The notes under the pieces were generated by a model, which was not told where the DNA came from, did no database searches, and was given only the letters and a program-made list of their open reading frames with translations. Of a stretch of DNA of 64,000 nt, positions 11,289 to 23,586 are shown one piece after another. This DNA is from Tulasnella sp. 424 (Eukaryota > Basidiomycota > Agaricomycetes > Cantharellales > Tulasnellaceae). The stretch spans positions 1 through 64,000 of the forward strand of contig WSUB01000072.1 in assembly GCA_019633425.1 (NCBI GenBank). Reading direction: 5' to 3'. The position numbers and the translations under genes are program-made. The stretch's first letter is position 1; every line of letters starts with the position of its first letter.

Positions 11289-11915
11289 ATGTCTGATCCT
11301 TGGGGCACAACCGTTATTGGTAATAGGGCCAACAAGAAAACCCCTACAGTCGTTCGCAGCGAAAGCGAGCTCAACAGTGCGTTTCCCTAGTGTCGAGATA
11401 TCATGCGAGTCTGTCGCTAAACTTCCCTTGCTCCCTCCCACTTTCAGAGGCTCGTCGCACTGGCGCTGCTGTGACGACCGACAAGAAACTCTCCCAGCTT
11501 AACAAGCCTACCTCAGGTCAGCATCTACCCCCGTCCAGCGCACTTCACCTCCCAGACTAACCGCTCAACATTATCGTGTACAGGCGACCATGCTCGCATA
11601 GCCAAACTCGACCGTGAAAACGAAGTCGCACCACCCCCGAAAATCGCTCCTGCTGTTGGCAAGGCCATCATCCAGGGCCGAAACGACAAGGGCCTCACGC
11701 AGAAAGACCTCGCTCAAAAGATTAACGAAGCTCCTCGTGTCCTTCAAGATTACGAGAGTGGCAAGGCCATTCCCAGCCAGATCGTCCTTGGCAAGCTCGA
11801 GCGTGCCCTCGAGATCAAGTTGAGGGGTGCCGATATTGGCAAGAAGCTTGAACCCAAAGGAAAGAAGAAGGATGAAAAGAAAGATGACTCGTCTGCTCCT
11901 TCGGGTTCGAAGTGA
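11289..11915 (+). CDS. mbf1: Multiprotein bridging factor 1 (MBF1)
   Basis: Three exons give about 150 residues. Exon 1 encodes [17 protein letters not shown]; exon 2 [19 protein letters not shown], from 11449 after a phase-1 intron; exon 3 begins [13 protein letters not shown]. The N-terminal MBF1 domain is followed by a Cro-type helix-turn-helix ([19 protein letters not shown], then [11 protein letters not shown] and LGKLERAL). A Lys-rich tail ends the protein. MBF1 links TBP to bZIP activators and also supports ribosome-associated quality control. Length and motif order fit the family fully. Confidence 0.95.
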
Positions 11916-12259
11916 GCTTGCTCCTTCACCTCGCTGTAGATTTCTGGGTCGCTACGTCGTAGGAGGTAGTGGCGTTGCTGTCTCTGCCCGGTGAATGTTA
12001 ATGTGATTGGATTGCATGCTATATTGTCTAATGAGCTTCGCGTGGCACAATCTCGATGGAGGGCCCGAAAACTGCAGTACCTTCGGCAGAGGTACTCAAA
12101 CGTAGTCCGAGCATTACAAACAACGTCGTTAGGATACTCTCAGACGAAGGGGCAGGCCGCTGGAATAAGAAGTGATACGAACACACTCCCACACTCTCCC
12201 TTCTCTCAAAACCGTGTATATGATTGTCCGAATTACGAAATATCGAAAGAGGGTGTAGA
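11916..12259. other. Convergent intergenic region MBF1/YME2
   Basis: 344 bp between the stop codons of two convergent genes. No coding, RNA or repeat signal is seen. Confidence 0.5.
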
Positions 12260-15200
12260 TTACGCCTTTGGTGGCTCAGCTCCCATCGTCGACAACACGA
12301 CCTTCAACTTCTTCACATCCTTCTCCTTTGCAACAATCTTCTCCTGAGAAGCCCGCATCTTCTCCAGCAGATACGTTGCTCTTGAACCTGCAGCCCCTGT
12401 ACCACCCCAGATCGAATTGCCAACCTCCAAGCCAATCGTCTTGAGCGTCAGAAGCTCCTCTTCACACTTCTTAATAGTAGCCTCTTCAGCTGCAATGGCC
12501 TTGTTGTTGTACCCGATGTCTTGAACGGCACGGAAGATGTTGTCGTTGACGAGTCGTTGGAAGACGTAGCGGTAGACAGGTTTGCCCGGTCTGATTGAGA
12601 TTGGGAGTCCTGAAGGAGAATGCCTCGTTAGTCTTTGAGGGGGGATAATTGCTCAGCGACGTGAGCCTACCATCAGTGGTGGTGATTGAAATCAGCTCTG
12701 CGTGTTCCATTGCCCTTAGGGCAGCTTCATCTCCCTTGAAGGGGAACTCGAGCAGGACTTCCGCGTAAGAAAGCTAGGTTTTGGAGTGTGACGACGTTAG
12801 TTCCATCCACGTTCATATCAAAGTGCGGCTCATCTCCCGTACCTCATCCTGTTTAGCAAGTTGCTTCAGAACGATCCAGGCTTGCTCAGGCTTCCACGGT
12901 AAATCTTTCGCGTCGTCGACATCGTCACCAAAGGCAGCCTTACGCAGCTCTCCAACACCTTGCGCCACGATCGTCTGAACAGCATCTTTCACGCTCAAGC
13001 CGTTCTGGACCTTGTGAATGAGCTGAAAAATGCAGATTTCGGTCAGCGAATTCGGACGCTCTCCGACGCGCCAACGGGAACCGACATACCGAGTCCAGGT
13101 CACTAGCTCGTCCACCGAGTTTCTCAACCCAAGCTTCATCTTCTGGTGTCAGACTTTGAACTGGTCCAAGAGCGGAAATCTTGCTCCTGACAAAGGTCAT
13201 GGCAGTAGCGGGATCAGCGTCGCCGAGTGAGATAGAGAGAAGCGGTTTGCTAGGTAGAGCTGGATTGAGAGGCGACGAATGTCAATTTACTCTGGCTCAA
13301 GATGAGAGTGAGGACGATCGAAATTCCAAACCTTTTGCCAATCTCCTCATATTTTCCCTATTATCACTGATCACGATGACGTGGGCGACCTAGTATGACA
13401 AACGTCAATTTTCTCTTCGCTCGAGGCTGAAACAAGCCTGTCTTCCACTCACCTGGTTCTCGACCAAGGATGCAGCCCATCCAGCAATGACGTCCAACAA
13501 GTCTTCCTTCTTTCCAGCATTCTTTGCAGCAAAGTTCGAGAGAATGACTACTGGAAGTGCGTTGACGCTTTCATCCAAGATTCGTGGAAGTCCCCCAGGA
13601 GAATGAGAAGAGAGCGCCCAATCGATGTCATCTTTGCCTTCTCCCTCCTTGTCACCTAAAGCCGACACAAATCTCGTTAAACGCTATAATTCGTTTGAAA
13701 CGGGGCTGAGAGACGACTGTACCAGATAAACCGGCTTTGCCCAAAAGTCCTTGGAATTCCTGGCTAGCGCCAGCGACGCCAGATTGGACGACAGATCCAA
13801 CAGCTGAGACCGATGAGGACACAGCGGTTACCGAGCTGGACATCGCTTTTGTGATCATCGAGCCTTCTTTGCCTTCTTCCTTGGTGTCAACGACAGCCGT
13901 AGAGACTCTTTCTTGCCCGCTACCTTCAGCCTTCTCAGCAGGGGTTTGAGATGTAGAAAGAGGAGCAGCAGGAACGACGATCCTCGGTTTCGACTGAGTC
14001 GGGTGTGCCTTCTTCTCCTTCTCCATCTTGCTCTTCAGGTCCACCGAAACTTGCGCCAACGCACCAGCCGTAACCTCCAAAATCTCCTTCATCTGCTCTT
14101 CCGCCGTGGTACTAAACCCAGCTTTCTGCCCGATCAAACCCATGCTCGCCAAATCTATCATGTTGTTCATCGAGCTCAGGAAAGAGAAGATGGGCCAATA
14201 ACCAGTCTGAGCTGCCAATGAGGTGACGATACCGGCTTCGGTTCCGGCTTTGTAGATTTCGGTGCAGTCGATGACGACGGTCTTGCGAGGATGGGAGGGT
14301 GCGGAGTCGGACGACGTTGCGGAGAGTTCGGAGGTCATGGACAGGACTTTGGCGAGCATCTTGGATTTGCCGCTGCCTTGAGGACCGTGGAGTACTGCTA
14401 CTGTGGAAGGCGTGTCGACGAGGTACATCAAAAGCGCTTGCTCGGCCTCTTGCCGTTCTTTCCATTCCCCTGCAGCCGACTCGATGGAGGTTGGCGGGGC
14501 TTTCTTGTCCGGTGAGGCGGCAGATTCTGCTGCAGAGGCTTCACCAGACGATCCGCCGCCATCCTTGGTAGACGAAGAACCGACCGACGGGATGATGTTG
14601 AAGCTCAGTCTCTGAAAGATGTTCTTCCTGAAGAACTTGACGATGCGCCAATCTATAAACCACCCCTTTTGGTCAGCAATGTCGTTTTACGGACAGAGAG
14701 GACTAGGGCAGACCTTGGTATTCGAAGTAGCCCATCACTTTGCTCCTGATAAAGAAGGACCGAATTGGATCGAAAATCTAGAGAGAAGGATCTCACGTCA
14801 GTGTGGATCGTTGACGAACGAATGAGATACCTACCGTATAAGTCACACCACCGAGCAAGAAGGCAACAATCGGTAGGACGATTCGAGGATGGGAGGAGAT
14901 CCAATCACGAATCCAATGAGCCTGAGCGCAGATCGACGTCAGTCCATTTAGATTTCCTAGATGGTCTTTGTAGACCTCACCTTCAGAGGGCGTTCATATG
15001 TGAAGACAAGGCGGGTTTTCGTTGGAGCGTTGGCAGTTCCTGCACTGCTGAGGGTGGTGTCCGCAACGCCAATACCATACAGGCAATTCTTGGCTAAAAT
15101 TGCAGGTCGGATACGACTAAAGGTGACTGTGACGAAGCGGAGAGTGCCAGCTGGTACGGGACTTGGTTTGGTCATGCTCGTTATTCGACCATAAGGCTTG

Positions 15201-16293
15201 AGTCCTTGGTCAGAGCTTCGTTTAGACGATTTACTATCGTTCCTGGACCCACCCGAATGATGTCGTATAACAGCTCCTGATGGACATCGGGGCCTTCAAA
15301 CTCGATCTTGAGGATGTTGGTCGGGAACACGCTTAGGTCCTGGAGCGTCCCGAGTCCCGAAGTCAGAAAGCAGGCTCAACAAATGCAGGATCAAGACGCG
15401 GACCTCGTTCCACGGTCGGCCCTTTACTCGATAAAAGTCGGCCTTGCCTAAACCGTGCCATGTATCGATTCCTCCTTTCCTCTCGATGTCCTTGTGCAAC
15501 CTGTCTTCAATTTCCTTGATAGCGTCTTTTGGATTCATGTGGGGCGGTGGGTTGAATCCAAAATTAACGAAGACTCCTCCGTCCTTTGGAGTGCTCTCGA
15601 CGCTAAGGACTTTGAAGCCGTAGAGGTCTGTTTTGGAAAATAAGTCTTTGATCCTTGAGGAAGTTCGTGGCGCTTGGGATTGGTAGATCCAATTACGGAC
15701 GTCCCACTCCGCATATCGGGCTGGCAAGACGGTTTCAACGAAGAATGAACCTTGCTCCGTCGTCGTTCCCTATAATGTCGAACGAGTCAGCTCGGATTTC
15801 TCGAACTCTTATCCGCCATTACCTCTTCGTCCCTTGCGACTGTTGTCTCGTTCAAAATGGACGCATCTGGTGATGGGAGTGTGGTTGCAAGGCGAACTGG
15901 GACAAAAAGTGATGGAGACTTTGAAGGTTTGATGAGAGGATAGTAACCTCTCCGAATGCGAAGAGAATGCATTCGCAAGGGGGAACAGAACTCGGGGGTG
16001 GTAACGAAAGGAGGAAGCCGGAGTTGAACACTCGATGACGTCCGTCCACGGCTGGCTCCAGGGGGGTAATGTCCGCTAACTCCGTCCACATGACGCCTCG
16101 CGGCGGCTCCCCATAGAGGAGTGAACCTCCTGCCCCGAATGGATAAATCAGAAGCTCTTGTTCGGACTTGGTAAAATATTTTTGCAGCCGAATCCGGTTC
16201 GAAGAAGAAACTTCTAGACACGACACGTAGACGACGTAGCGCGAAGACCGGAACACGTGAGACAGGGACTGGCGGGAACGCTTCGGGTGACAC
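12260..16293 (-). CDS. yme2: Mitochondrial escape protein 2 (YME2/RNA12 family)
   Basis: This is an inner-membrane protein that maintains mitochondrial nucleoids and restrains mtDNA escape. A mitochondrial-type leader precedes LPARYAEWDVRNWIY and an RNA-recognition-like N-domain (FPTNILKIEFEG, PYGRITSM, FVTVTFSR). Then come a membrane segment (RIVLPIVAFLLGGVTYTIF), EWKERQEAEQALL, a P-loop (HGPQGSGKS), VVIDCTEI, and the family signature YWPIFSFLSSMNNMIDLASMG with IGQKAGFS. The C-terminal part includes VIVISDN, SALGPVQSLTPEDEAWVEKLGG and a coiled end (EKMRASQEKIVAKEKDVKKL). About ten exons have short introns. The first exon is open from 16293; an in-frame ATG at 15972 (MHSLRIRRGYY) gives a better presequence and may be the true start. 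Confidence 0.87.
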
Positions 16294-16388
16294 GTAGACC
16301 TTCTCCCCATTAAAGACGCCGACGCACCCGCCACAAGACGATCCTCAACTGCAACCCAAAATCCCCCCGCTCCTCTTTCGCGCCCGTC
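16294..16388. promoter_or_regulatory. Very short head-to-head interval YME2/ER HSP90
   Basis: Only 95 bp lie between the two outermost start codons, or about 416 bp if YME2 starts at 15972. It contains CCCGCTCCTCTTTCGCGCCC just before the HSP90 start. No clear heat-shock element (alternating GAA/TTC) was seen. Confidence 0.45.
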
Positions 16389-19300
16389 ATGCGCATCCTC
16401 GCCCCCCTCACCCTCCTTCCACTACTACTTCAGGTCTTCGCTCAAGAGAGACCCCAGGGCGCAAGCTCCGAACGGTTTAGTTACCAGGTGAGAGGCAGTA
16501 CCGTGTTTCAGATGAAAACTCGCGTTAACGCTGCCTCTTAGTCCGATGTAGCACGCCTACGAAAAATCGTCATCGAGTCGCTTTACAGCCATCGAGACGT
16601 GTTCCTGCGAGAATTGGTTTCCAACGCAAACGACGCTATTGAGAAATGGCGTGTCGTTTCCCTGGGCGAGGGTATTGTCGACCCCAACCCCCTCAACATC
16701 ACTTTGACGCTGGTTCCCGCGGTGAACAACAAGCCCGGAAAGCTCGTCATCACTGGTAAGCGCCTTGCCACGACGTGCCCAAAAAAAAAAAAACAGATCA
16801 CTGATGTGGCTTGAATCCCCTAGATACCGGTATCGGTATGACGCCTGAAGAGCTCACCAAAAACCTCGGTACCCTCGCCAAGTCTGGAACTTCAGAGTTC
16901 TTGGCCAAGGCTGAGGCTGAAAAGGTCCAGGGCAAGGATGCTGATGCCAACTTGATCGGTGGGTCTGCCGTTTGAGGATTTGGATCCAATCCAGTCGCTT
17001 ACACTCCGGCCCTTTAGGTCAATTCGGTCTTGGCTTCTACTCCAGTTTCCTCGTCGCCGATGAAGTCTACGTGTCCTCGGTTGCCCCAGCAACGAAGGAA
17101 AACCCAAATCCTGCCCAACACGTCTTCTACAGCGCGTCCGACGCGCAGGATTTCGACGTTTACCCCGACCCTCGTGGCAAGACCCTCGAACATGGTACCG
17201 AGATCACTCTCATCTTGAAGGAGGATGCGACGGAATACCTTGAAGAGCAGAAGATCCGTGATCTCGTGTAAGTCTCTCGGGCCATGTAACCTAGAGAGCT
17301 AGGAATGCTGATCTGTGACGCTTAACAGTATGAAGCACTCTGCTTTCTCGACCGCTTACCCCATCTACCTTTGGTCCACCAAGACTAAGGAAACCCCGCT
17401 CGAACCCGGTGATCCGGGTTACGTCGATCCCGAAACCGTCAAGGCCGAGATCAAGGAAGAGGAGCCCGAGGAGAAGAAGTCGGAGGACGCTGATGAAGAT
17501 GAAGTCGTCATCGAGGACGCACCCAAGAAGGACGACACCCCCGTTGTAACACCCCCCAAGATGAAGAACGTCATGTACAAGGAGTGGGACCACCTGAACA
17601 ACCAGCCACCGATCTGGATGAAGGACCCCAAGAACGTCACCGAGGCAGAGATGAACGAATTCTACATGGCCACGTTCAAGGACCCCAACCACCCAATCGC
17701 TTACCACCACTTCAAGGGTGATACCGGCAGCGGAACCTCGTTCAGGGCTTTGATCTTCATTCCTCCGGATCTCCCCAAGGACTACTGGGCATCTCCCAAA
17801 CCATCCACCGACTCGATCCGGTTGTTCGTCAAGAGGGTGTTCATCACCAACGATTTGGGCGAGGCTGCTTTGCCCAAGTGGATCAGCTGGTTGAGAGCTA
17901 TTATTGATGGTGAGTAGTTTTGGAGCCAAAGAGTTGTTAGGCCTAGGTTCACTGACGTGTTTGATACCTGCTTTCGTTTTTCAGCGGACGACCTCCCTCT
18001 CAACGTCTCCCGTGAAACTCTCCAAACCACCAAATTCATGGCTCAAGCCAAGGCCGTCGTCATCAAGCGCTTCATCCAACTCATGACCCGTATCGCCGCC
18101 GAACACCCCGACAAGTACGCCAGGATGATGAAGCAAGGCTTCGGACCGATCCTCAAACTCGGCGCCATCGAGTCTCAGAAGGATCGGAACAAGCTTGCGG
18201 GCGTCCTCAAGTTCAACTCCAACTTGCGCGACGACGTCACTCTCGACGATTACGTTGAGAAGCGCAAGAAGGGTCAGGAGCAGGTCTTCTTCTTGGCTGG
18301 TGCTGGAGAGAACAAGGAGTCTTTGTCAAAGAGCGTCCACGTTGAGAAGCTGACTGCTCGTGGTTATGAAGTCCTCTTCTTGACCGACCCGATGGACGAG
18401 CTTCTGGTCCAGGCTCTGAAGACTTGGAAGTACGTCTAGTTTTCCTTGGTACCCTTTGGAATGATGGCTGACTTTTTCTGAACGTTCTGTTTTGAAGGGA
18501 ATTCAAACTCCAGGACGTCGCCAAAGAAGGTCTCCAATTCGGTGACGAGGATGAGGAAGCTGAAGAGAAGAAGATGCTTGAAGAGCAAACCGAGGAATAC
18601 AAGCCTCTCATCACGTTCCTCAAGGATCTCGCCAAGGAAAAGGAAGTCGTCACCGACGTCGTCATCTCATCTCGCCTCGTCTCCTCCCCTTGCGCCATCG
18701 TCGCCGACACTTTCGGTTACTCTGGCAACATGCAAAAGATCATGATGGCTCAGCACCACAAGGACGACAACCATCAGTCCATCGTCACCGAGTGGGCTAG
18801 GAAGCAGAGGAAGTTGGAGATCAACCCCAAGAGCCCGCTTATCGCTGGAATGTTGTCCAAGGTCAAAGTTTTGTACGACATCGAAGAGGGCGAGGAGAAG
18901 GATAAGGAATTGCAGGACGAGCTCGAAGAGATTGCCAACATTATGATGGATGGTGCTCTCGTTCGATCTGGCTTCGAAGTCCCTGATACCATCGGGTAAG
19001 GGTTTTCATGCCTTCTCTGGCAGAAGCTCCAGAGCTAATTGAGCACCCTTTCCAACAGATTCTTCGACCGTGTCGACCGCGTCCTCCGCCGCTCGCTCGG
19101 TGTCTCCGAAACCGCCCAGCCCGAAGTCACAGTCAAGCCTGCCCCTGAACAAGAAGAAACCGAAGAGAAGATCGTGGAAGCCAAGGAGAAGCGCGCCAAG
19201 TCCCTCCCTGATATGGACGCTCCCGAGGATCTTAACAACATCATTGTCACCGACGACCTGCCTTTCGATCCTTCCAAGGCTGTCGATGTCGAAATCGACG

Positions 19301-19440
19301 ACGCGGGATCTGGTAAAGTTGGCCTGGTCCAGGATATCCCGACCGGCGCAGACTGGGACGATGAGGGTCACAAGCGCCTGCAGGAGATGTTGAAGAACTT
19401 TGATGGTGATAAGAAGACGGAGAAGCACGATGAACTGTAG
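16389..19440 (+). CDS. ER HSP90 chaperone, GRP94/endoplasmin type, HDEL-tailed
   Basis: The protein opens with a signal peptide (MRILAPLTLLPLLLQVFAQ) and ends in HDEL, so it is a lumenal ER chaperone. The ATPase domain shows RKIVIESLYSHRDVFLRELV, SNANDAIEKWR (with SNANDA where most have SNASDA), DTGIGM, GTLAKSGTSEF and GQFGLGFYS. An acidic linker with EEEPEEKKSEDADEDE follows, then the middle domain (WKxLN-type EWDHLNNQPPIWMKDP, YWASPKP..SIRLFVKRVFI, DDLPLNVSRE) and the C-terminal dimerisation domain up to GFEVPDTIGFFDRVDRV. Eight exons. In animals GRP94 folds integrins, receptors and IgF-type clients; fungal clients are poorly known. Budding yeasts lack this paralogue, so its presence fits a basidiomycete. 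Confidence 0.95.
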
Positions 19441-19638
19441 TTTGGATGTATCTAGTAGGCGTAGGAGCTGTATCTTATTTGTCTTTTCAACACGTCACTT
19501 GAGCTCCGACCTGTCGCTGTTGCAGCCCGCGCTTAGAGGCCCACTCAGTCCGCCAGCTACTCTCATTGAGATGGTATAACATTGCCTGAGCCATTGTACA
19601 CGCTGAAGCATAGCTCCCTTCACTCGTAAATATCCTAG

Positions 19639-20722
19639 TCAAAAATCGAGCGAATTATAAACAAATCCGTCGCTCTCGGGATCCACGAGATACTTGCGAT
19701 AATCTGCCTCCTCCCAAGTCCGTGCGTTTTCGACAGACTGCAATCCAAATCCCGTGGCTATCCACGCATGTAGAATCTCTGAGAACCGCCACTCCTCGTT
19801 GCCCAAACGGATGGCTCGGAGCCGCGGGCATCCAGTATACAGACGCTCAGCAAGCCGTGCGCTTCCGTACCGCCAGTCGTCCCACATGTCAAGCATGCTA
19901 AATAGTCGAAGGTCCTGAAATTTTGCCATCGACTCGACTATGTGATCCACTTGATCCTGCGTTGGCAAAACCAATGTTAGATCTGTAATTGTCGATGTGA
20001 CTGGGCTCGAATCCGCCACTCACATTTCGCCATTGACCCAAACCCAAGAATCTCACGTTCGGGAAAAGGCTATGGATTTGAGGAATAAATTCCAGCCATT
20101 TTTCGTCCGAGTCGTCAGCTGACCGATCAAGCTCCAGTGCTCGCAGCTTCCCATCGTTGTAACGCGCGACCGCCAGAAGGGCTTGAGAGATTAGCTCGAA
20201 GTTCGGCCTAGATGTGTAAACCCGAAGATTCACTAAGTCCCTGCTCTGGACATCCTGCAACAACTCCGGTGGGCCACGGTAATGCTGGAGAGACCGAAGG
20301 GGCAAGCTTTGGGGCAAATGAATCCCAGGAAGCCTGTCATTCCAATGCGCGATAACGAGCTTTTCCACGTTTAAGAGCCCCGGTAAAGCCTCCCGGAACG
20401 CTACGATCACCCTCTGTGCGACGGTGAAATCGATATTTCGCATGTAATCTTGGTGGAAGTTCAACGTAAGGCGGCGTACCGCCGCAGCCGCTGTCGGCCT
20501 TGCTACGAGTCCATGAAAGCAGGCTATAGAAGCACCTGCGAACGCTCCTTGGCGGACGAATGGCGCGAGAGCCACATGAGAGTATAGGATAGGTTCGGCA
20601 ATGTCGCGGAAATTGGAGTTAGCGCGTAACACAGCTGGCAGGCTTCTCTTGTCAGTATGTTGTAAGATGCTGATCTTGAGCTCGGTTGGTAGCTGGGGGT
20701 ACATTGTACGAGGGTAAGACAA
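19639..20722 (-). CDS. F-box-like/LRR-type protein (paralogue of 1292-2361)
   Basis: Exon 1 is 20722-20024 and exon 2 is 19956-19639; the 67-nt phase-0 intron (GTGAGT...CGCAG) sits at exactly the same place as in the gene at 1292. The start reads MSYPRTMYPQLPTELKISIL. Next come SLPAVLRANSNFRDIAEPILY and leucine-rich segments (LLNVEKLVIAHW, LRALELDRS, NVRFLGLGQW), ending in YRKYLVDPESDGFVYN. The protein is about 339 residues and appears intact. Its role as an SCF substrate adaptor is an inference. Similar size and identical splicing argue for descent from one ancestral gene 18 kb away. Confidence 0.75.
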
Positions 20723-20990
20723 GTCACTCGTAGTTTATGCAAAGGGTTCAGGAGTGCACGAGGTTCGTTGAGTCCCAAAGGTTGGATCAGCGGACTTTGG
20801 GAATTATCTCCGTGGGCCTGAGCCCGTGGCCCTGATCCTCAGATCGCCCATCGTAACGCGTTACATAATTCAGATTTCTCTCCTATCATCTAAAAGCCAA
20901 CAAACTTTATTTTATAGAAGAAATGTGACGGCAAATTGAAGAATAGATGGACCCGACGTCTTTGGAAAAGGAAGCCCAGTGAGGAACTGC

Positions 20991-23527
20991 TTACTCTGAG
21001 ACTTCGCCTCGAACTCCCTGGCCGCTGCAAATCTTCTTCGCATAGTTCCCTGAGCGCTCATGGGAGGTTCCACCTACCCGCTCCTCCCCACCTTCAGGCG
21101 ATTCTCGCCCCCGCTTGGACTCGGAAGTCTCAACTTTGTCGCCAGATCTCCGAGGTAGAGACGACATTGAACTAACAATCAAATTGATGACATCATCCAA
21201 CTTGAGCGCGCCGCCTTTACTCCAGAGGAGACTGGCGAAGTCACCCAAAAATGGTGCTGAAGCGGCTCGTCAGCTTGAGGGGTCGGCGACCATTTTGATC
21301 GAGAGCTCCAGAGAGCAGTCTAAGTGCGTGCTGCGCGAGTTCTACCAAGCCAACATCGGTAGACAGCAGATTCCTCATAGCTGCCTTGACGAACTCGGAT
21401 TGCTCTTCGCGCAAAACGACGTAGAGAACGACCCAAAAAACCGATTCTACGTCAAGGTAAACTTCGTGTTTGAAGGATTTCCCATCCATCATGGCCACAA
21501 GAAGGTCGTTCGCTATGAAGGGCAAGGTGCCCTGGCAAGGTGGGTCAGCACCAAGGTTGGCCCATCAATAACAGGACCTTACCGTTAAATGATGGGCTTT
21601 TGCGACACGTTTAGGATCGGTACCAGGAGTTAAGAAATCCTCTTTGCGGCCCGGGGACGCTGACCGGTCAGCGAGACCCAGGTTGATATTAAAAGCTGGA
21701 GGTCCGGAGTCGTGGTCGAGCAGAAGACTGCCGTTCGACACGTCTCGATGAGTAATTCCGTTTACTCCCCGAATCCCTAAACCAATCTATGGTGAGTACC
21801 GCCATCTTTAGAGTCATTGCAGGTGACTTACCTATGACCCATTGCTTCGTCGCCTCTACTAATTCCCGGCTACTCTGGACCGTGAGGATCGGGCGTCCTT
21901 TCTGTTGGATTACCATGCGGACTAAAACCCGGCTGAAGGCTCGAGGGCTCTCTTCGCATGGATATAGGTGAAAAGCCATCTCATCCTGTGTCATATCGAG
22001 CTGAGGGAGTGGCTGCTGCCGAGCTCCATCTTTACGATATATGCCCAAAATGCCCCCATCATTCCACAAGGAATGGATGTCAATGGTACGACTGATATTT
22101 TCATAACTGGTGAGACGGGCCGCGTTTGGGACATCCTTCACCTCTTCATAGAGAAGGGCCTCGTTAACACGGTCGGCATCAGCCCAATTTTGTTTCAAGA
22201 CCCGGAGCTCGCCATCTTGCGAGTCTGCGCCGACCACCTCGCGGCCTTCCCGAACTCGGGTGAAGCGAGAAAAGAGGAACCCACGAGCTTGGTAGATTGG
22301 GCGTTCGATGAGTAGTTCAAGGACGAGGGGCTCCTTGCCTTCATTCCAGGCCCGAGAAGACGGCTCCTGGAACTTGGTGGGCTGCGCTGGGATCACCTCC
22401 AACCACGTTGGCATAGCTGGGTTGTCGGTTGAAAGGATCCTTCCGGAGTTTGAAAACCGGGGATCGTATCCCATGCTCTGAGGATCCATGGACGCCAAGC
22501 GGCCGATGATTTGAATAAATACCGCAGGATTGTCGTGTATATCCACTTCGGATACGTGGCATCGGGACGCATCCCAATGGAAGACTCGGCACTTGCTTTT
22601 GCTGATGAGGAGACTGAAGGTGAAATTCCTATCGAACTGCTCGAGCCTGATAGCTCGGGCGTAACGGGCCATCTGGCAGACCCTGTCTGCATCGAACCCG
22701 TCTGAAAGCTTGACTTCGATAGGGACTTTGACATCCTTCCAATGTGGTGGATTCTTGGGTTCGGACCATGCTCCCTGGGGCTTCTCGCAGAGAATGAGGG
22801 AGAGATTAGGTTGAAGAGCCGGGCGTTCCTGGACGTGGTCCGAAAAGTCGAACGTTTTGTTACGGGTCACTACGAATCGCCGGCGAAGGAAGGTGCTCGG
22901 CGTTTCACTTGGCTTTCGCGGGTTCGTGGCGCAAGGCCAATCGTTATCGATATCATGAGTCCACTTTCCTGCCGTTCCGGGGTTGAAATAGTAACGGAAA
23001 AAATGACCGATGAACGAGAAAAGGTCGGCCAAAGGGTTGTATAAGTCCCATTCCGAGTTGATATCTTGGGTGAGTTTGATGAACTTGTTTGACAGATATG
23101 GGGAGATGGTCGCCACGATGTCCGTGACGGGACGCTTCTCGTCCGTAGCAATATTAATGGTCTTCACAACTTCTTTAAACGCTTGACTTTCGTTCCGACC
23201 CTTGAGGGCTTCGAGACACTCCTTGGCCAATTTTTCGTCTCTTGTACGGCGTTCGGAGCTTGAAAGCGAGATAACAGGTCCCTCATACACCGCATTTGGG
23301 TCGTCTGCCCGCTCGTACATGAAATTCCGGATGAAAGCGTCCGTCTCGACCAAGAAGAGGTTGCCTTGCAATTCGGAAAGAATTTGCCTGTCCACCTCTG
23401 GGGCCTTTATATTGTCTTCTGTGGGAAGGGCGACGGGTTGAGAGGGGGTATCGCCCGTAGCGGGGTGTCCGTAGGCCAAAGCAGCAGGTGGAGTTCGAGG
23501 AGCGGCATTGAGAAGGAGGTTAGCCAT
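20991..23527 (-). pseudogene. FunK1-type kinase, decaying copy (catalytic residues altered, frameshifted tail)
   Basis: The long first exon (23527 to about 21831) is open and carries the FunK1 N-half: ILSELQGNLFLVETDAFIRNF, DVKVPIEVKLSDGFDADRVC, QMARYARAIRLEQFDRNFTF and FLFSRFTRV. It continues into the lobe with WADADRVNEALLYEEV. After a short intron the catalytic loop reads HRDVSNGS, where the other copies have HRDVSSGN, and the metal-binding DLG is NLG (codon AAC, about 21680). Near 21243-21265 an 8-bp deletion relative to the copy at 24704 shifts the frame into a TGA at 21243-21241, removing about 85 C-terminal residues, which remain readable in another frame down to 20991. It is either a pseudogene or a catalytically dead kinase with a shortened tail. 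Confidence 0.8.
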
Positions 23528-23572
23528 TGGGCGAGGTCGGAAGTTGAGTACTCACCCTCAAGCTCGTCCGAC

Positions 23573-23586
23573 TCATTATATAGAGT
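23573..23586 (-). promoter_or_regulatory. Conserved TATA-like box upstream of FunK1 copy 2
   Basis: On the minus strand this reads CTCTATATAATGAG, 46-60 bp before the start at 23527. The block around it, ending in GAGGGTGAGT, recurs before the FunK1 copy at 30439 and before the pseudogene at 3408, so it is kept across three copies. It could be a core promoter or part of a 5' leader. Confidence 0.6.

Noticed and set aside
17291..17929. 212-codon minus-strand ORF inside the HSP90 gene
   Set aside because: Antisense shadow of the acidic linker and middle domain; the sense strand is unmistakable HSP90.
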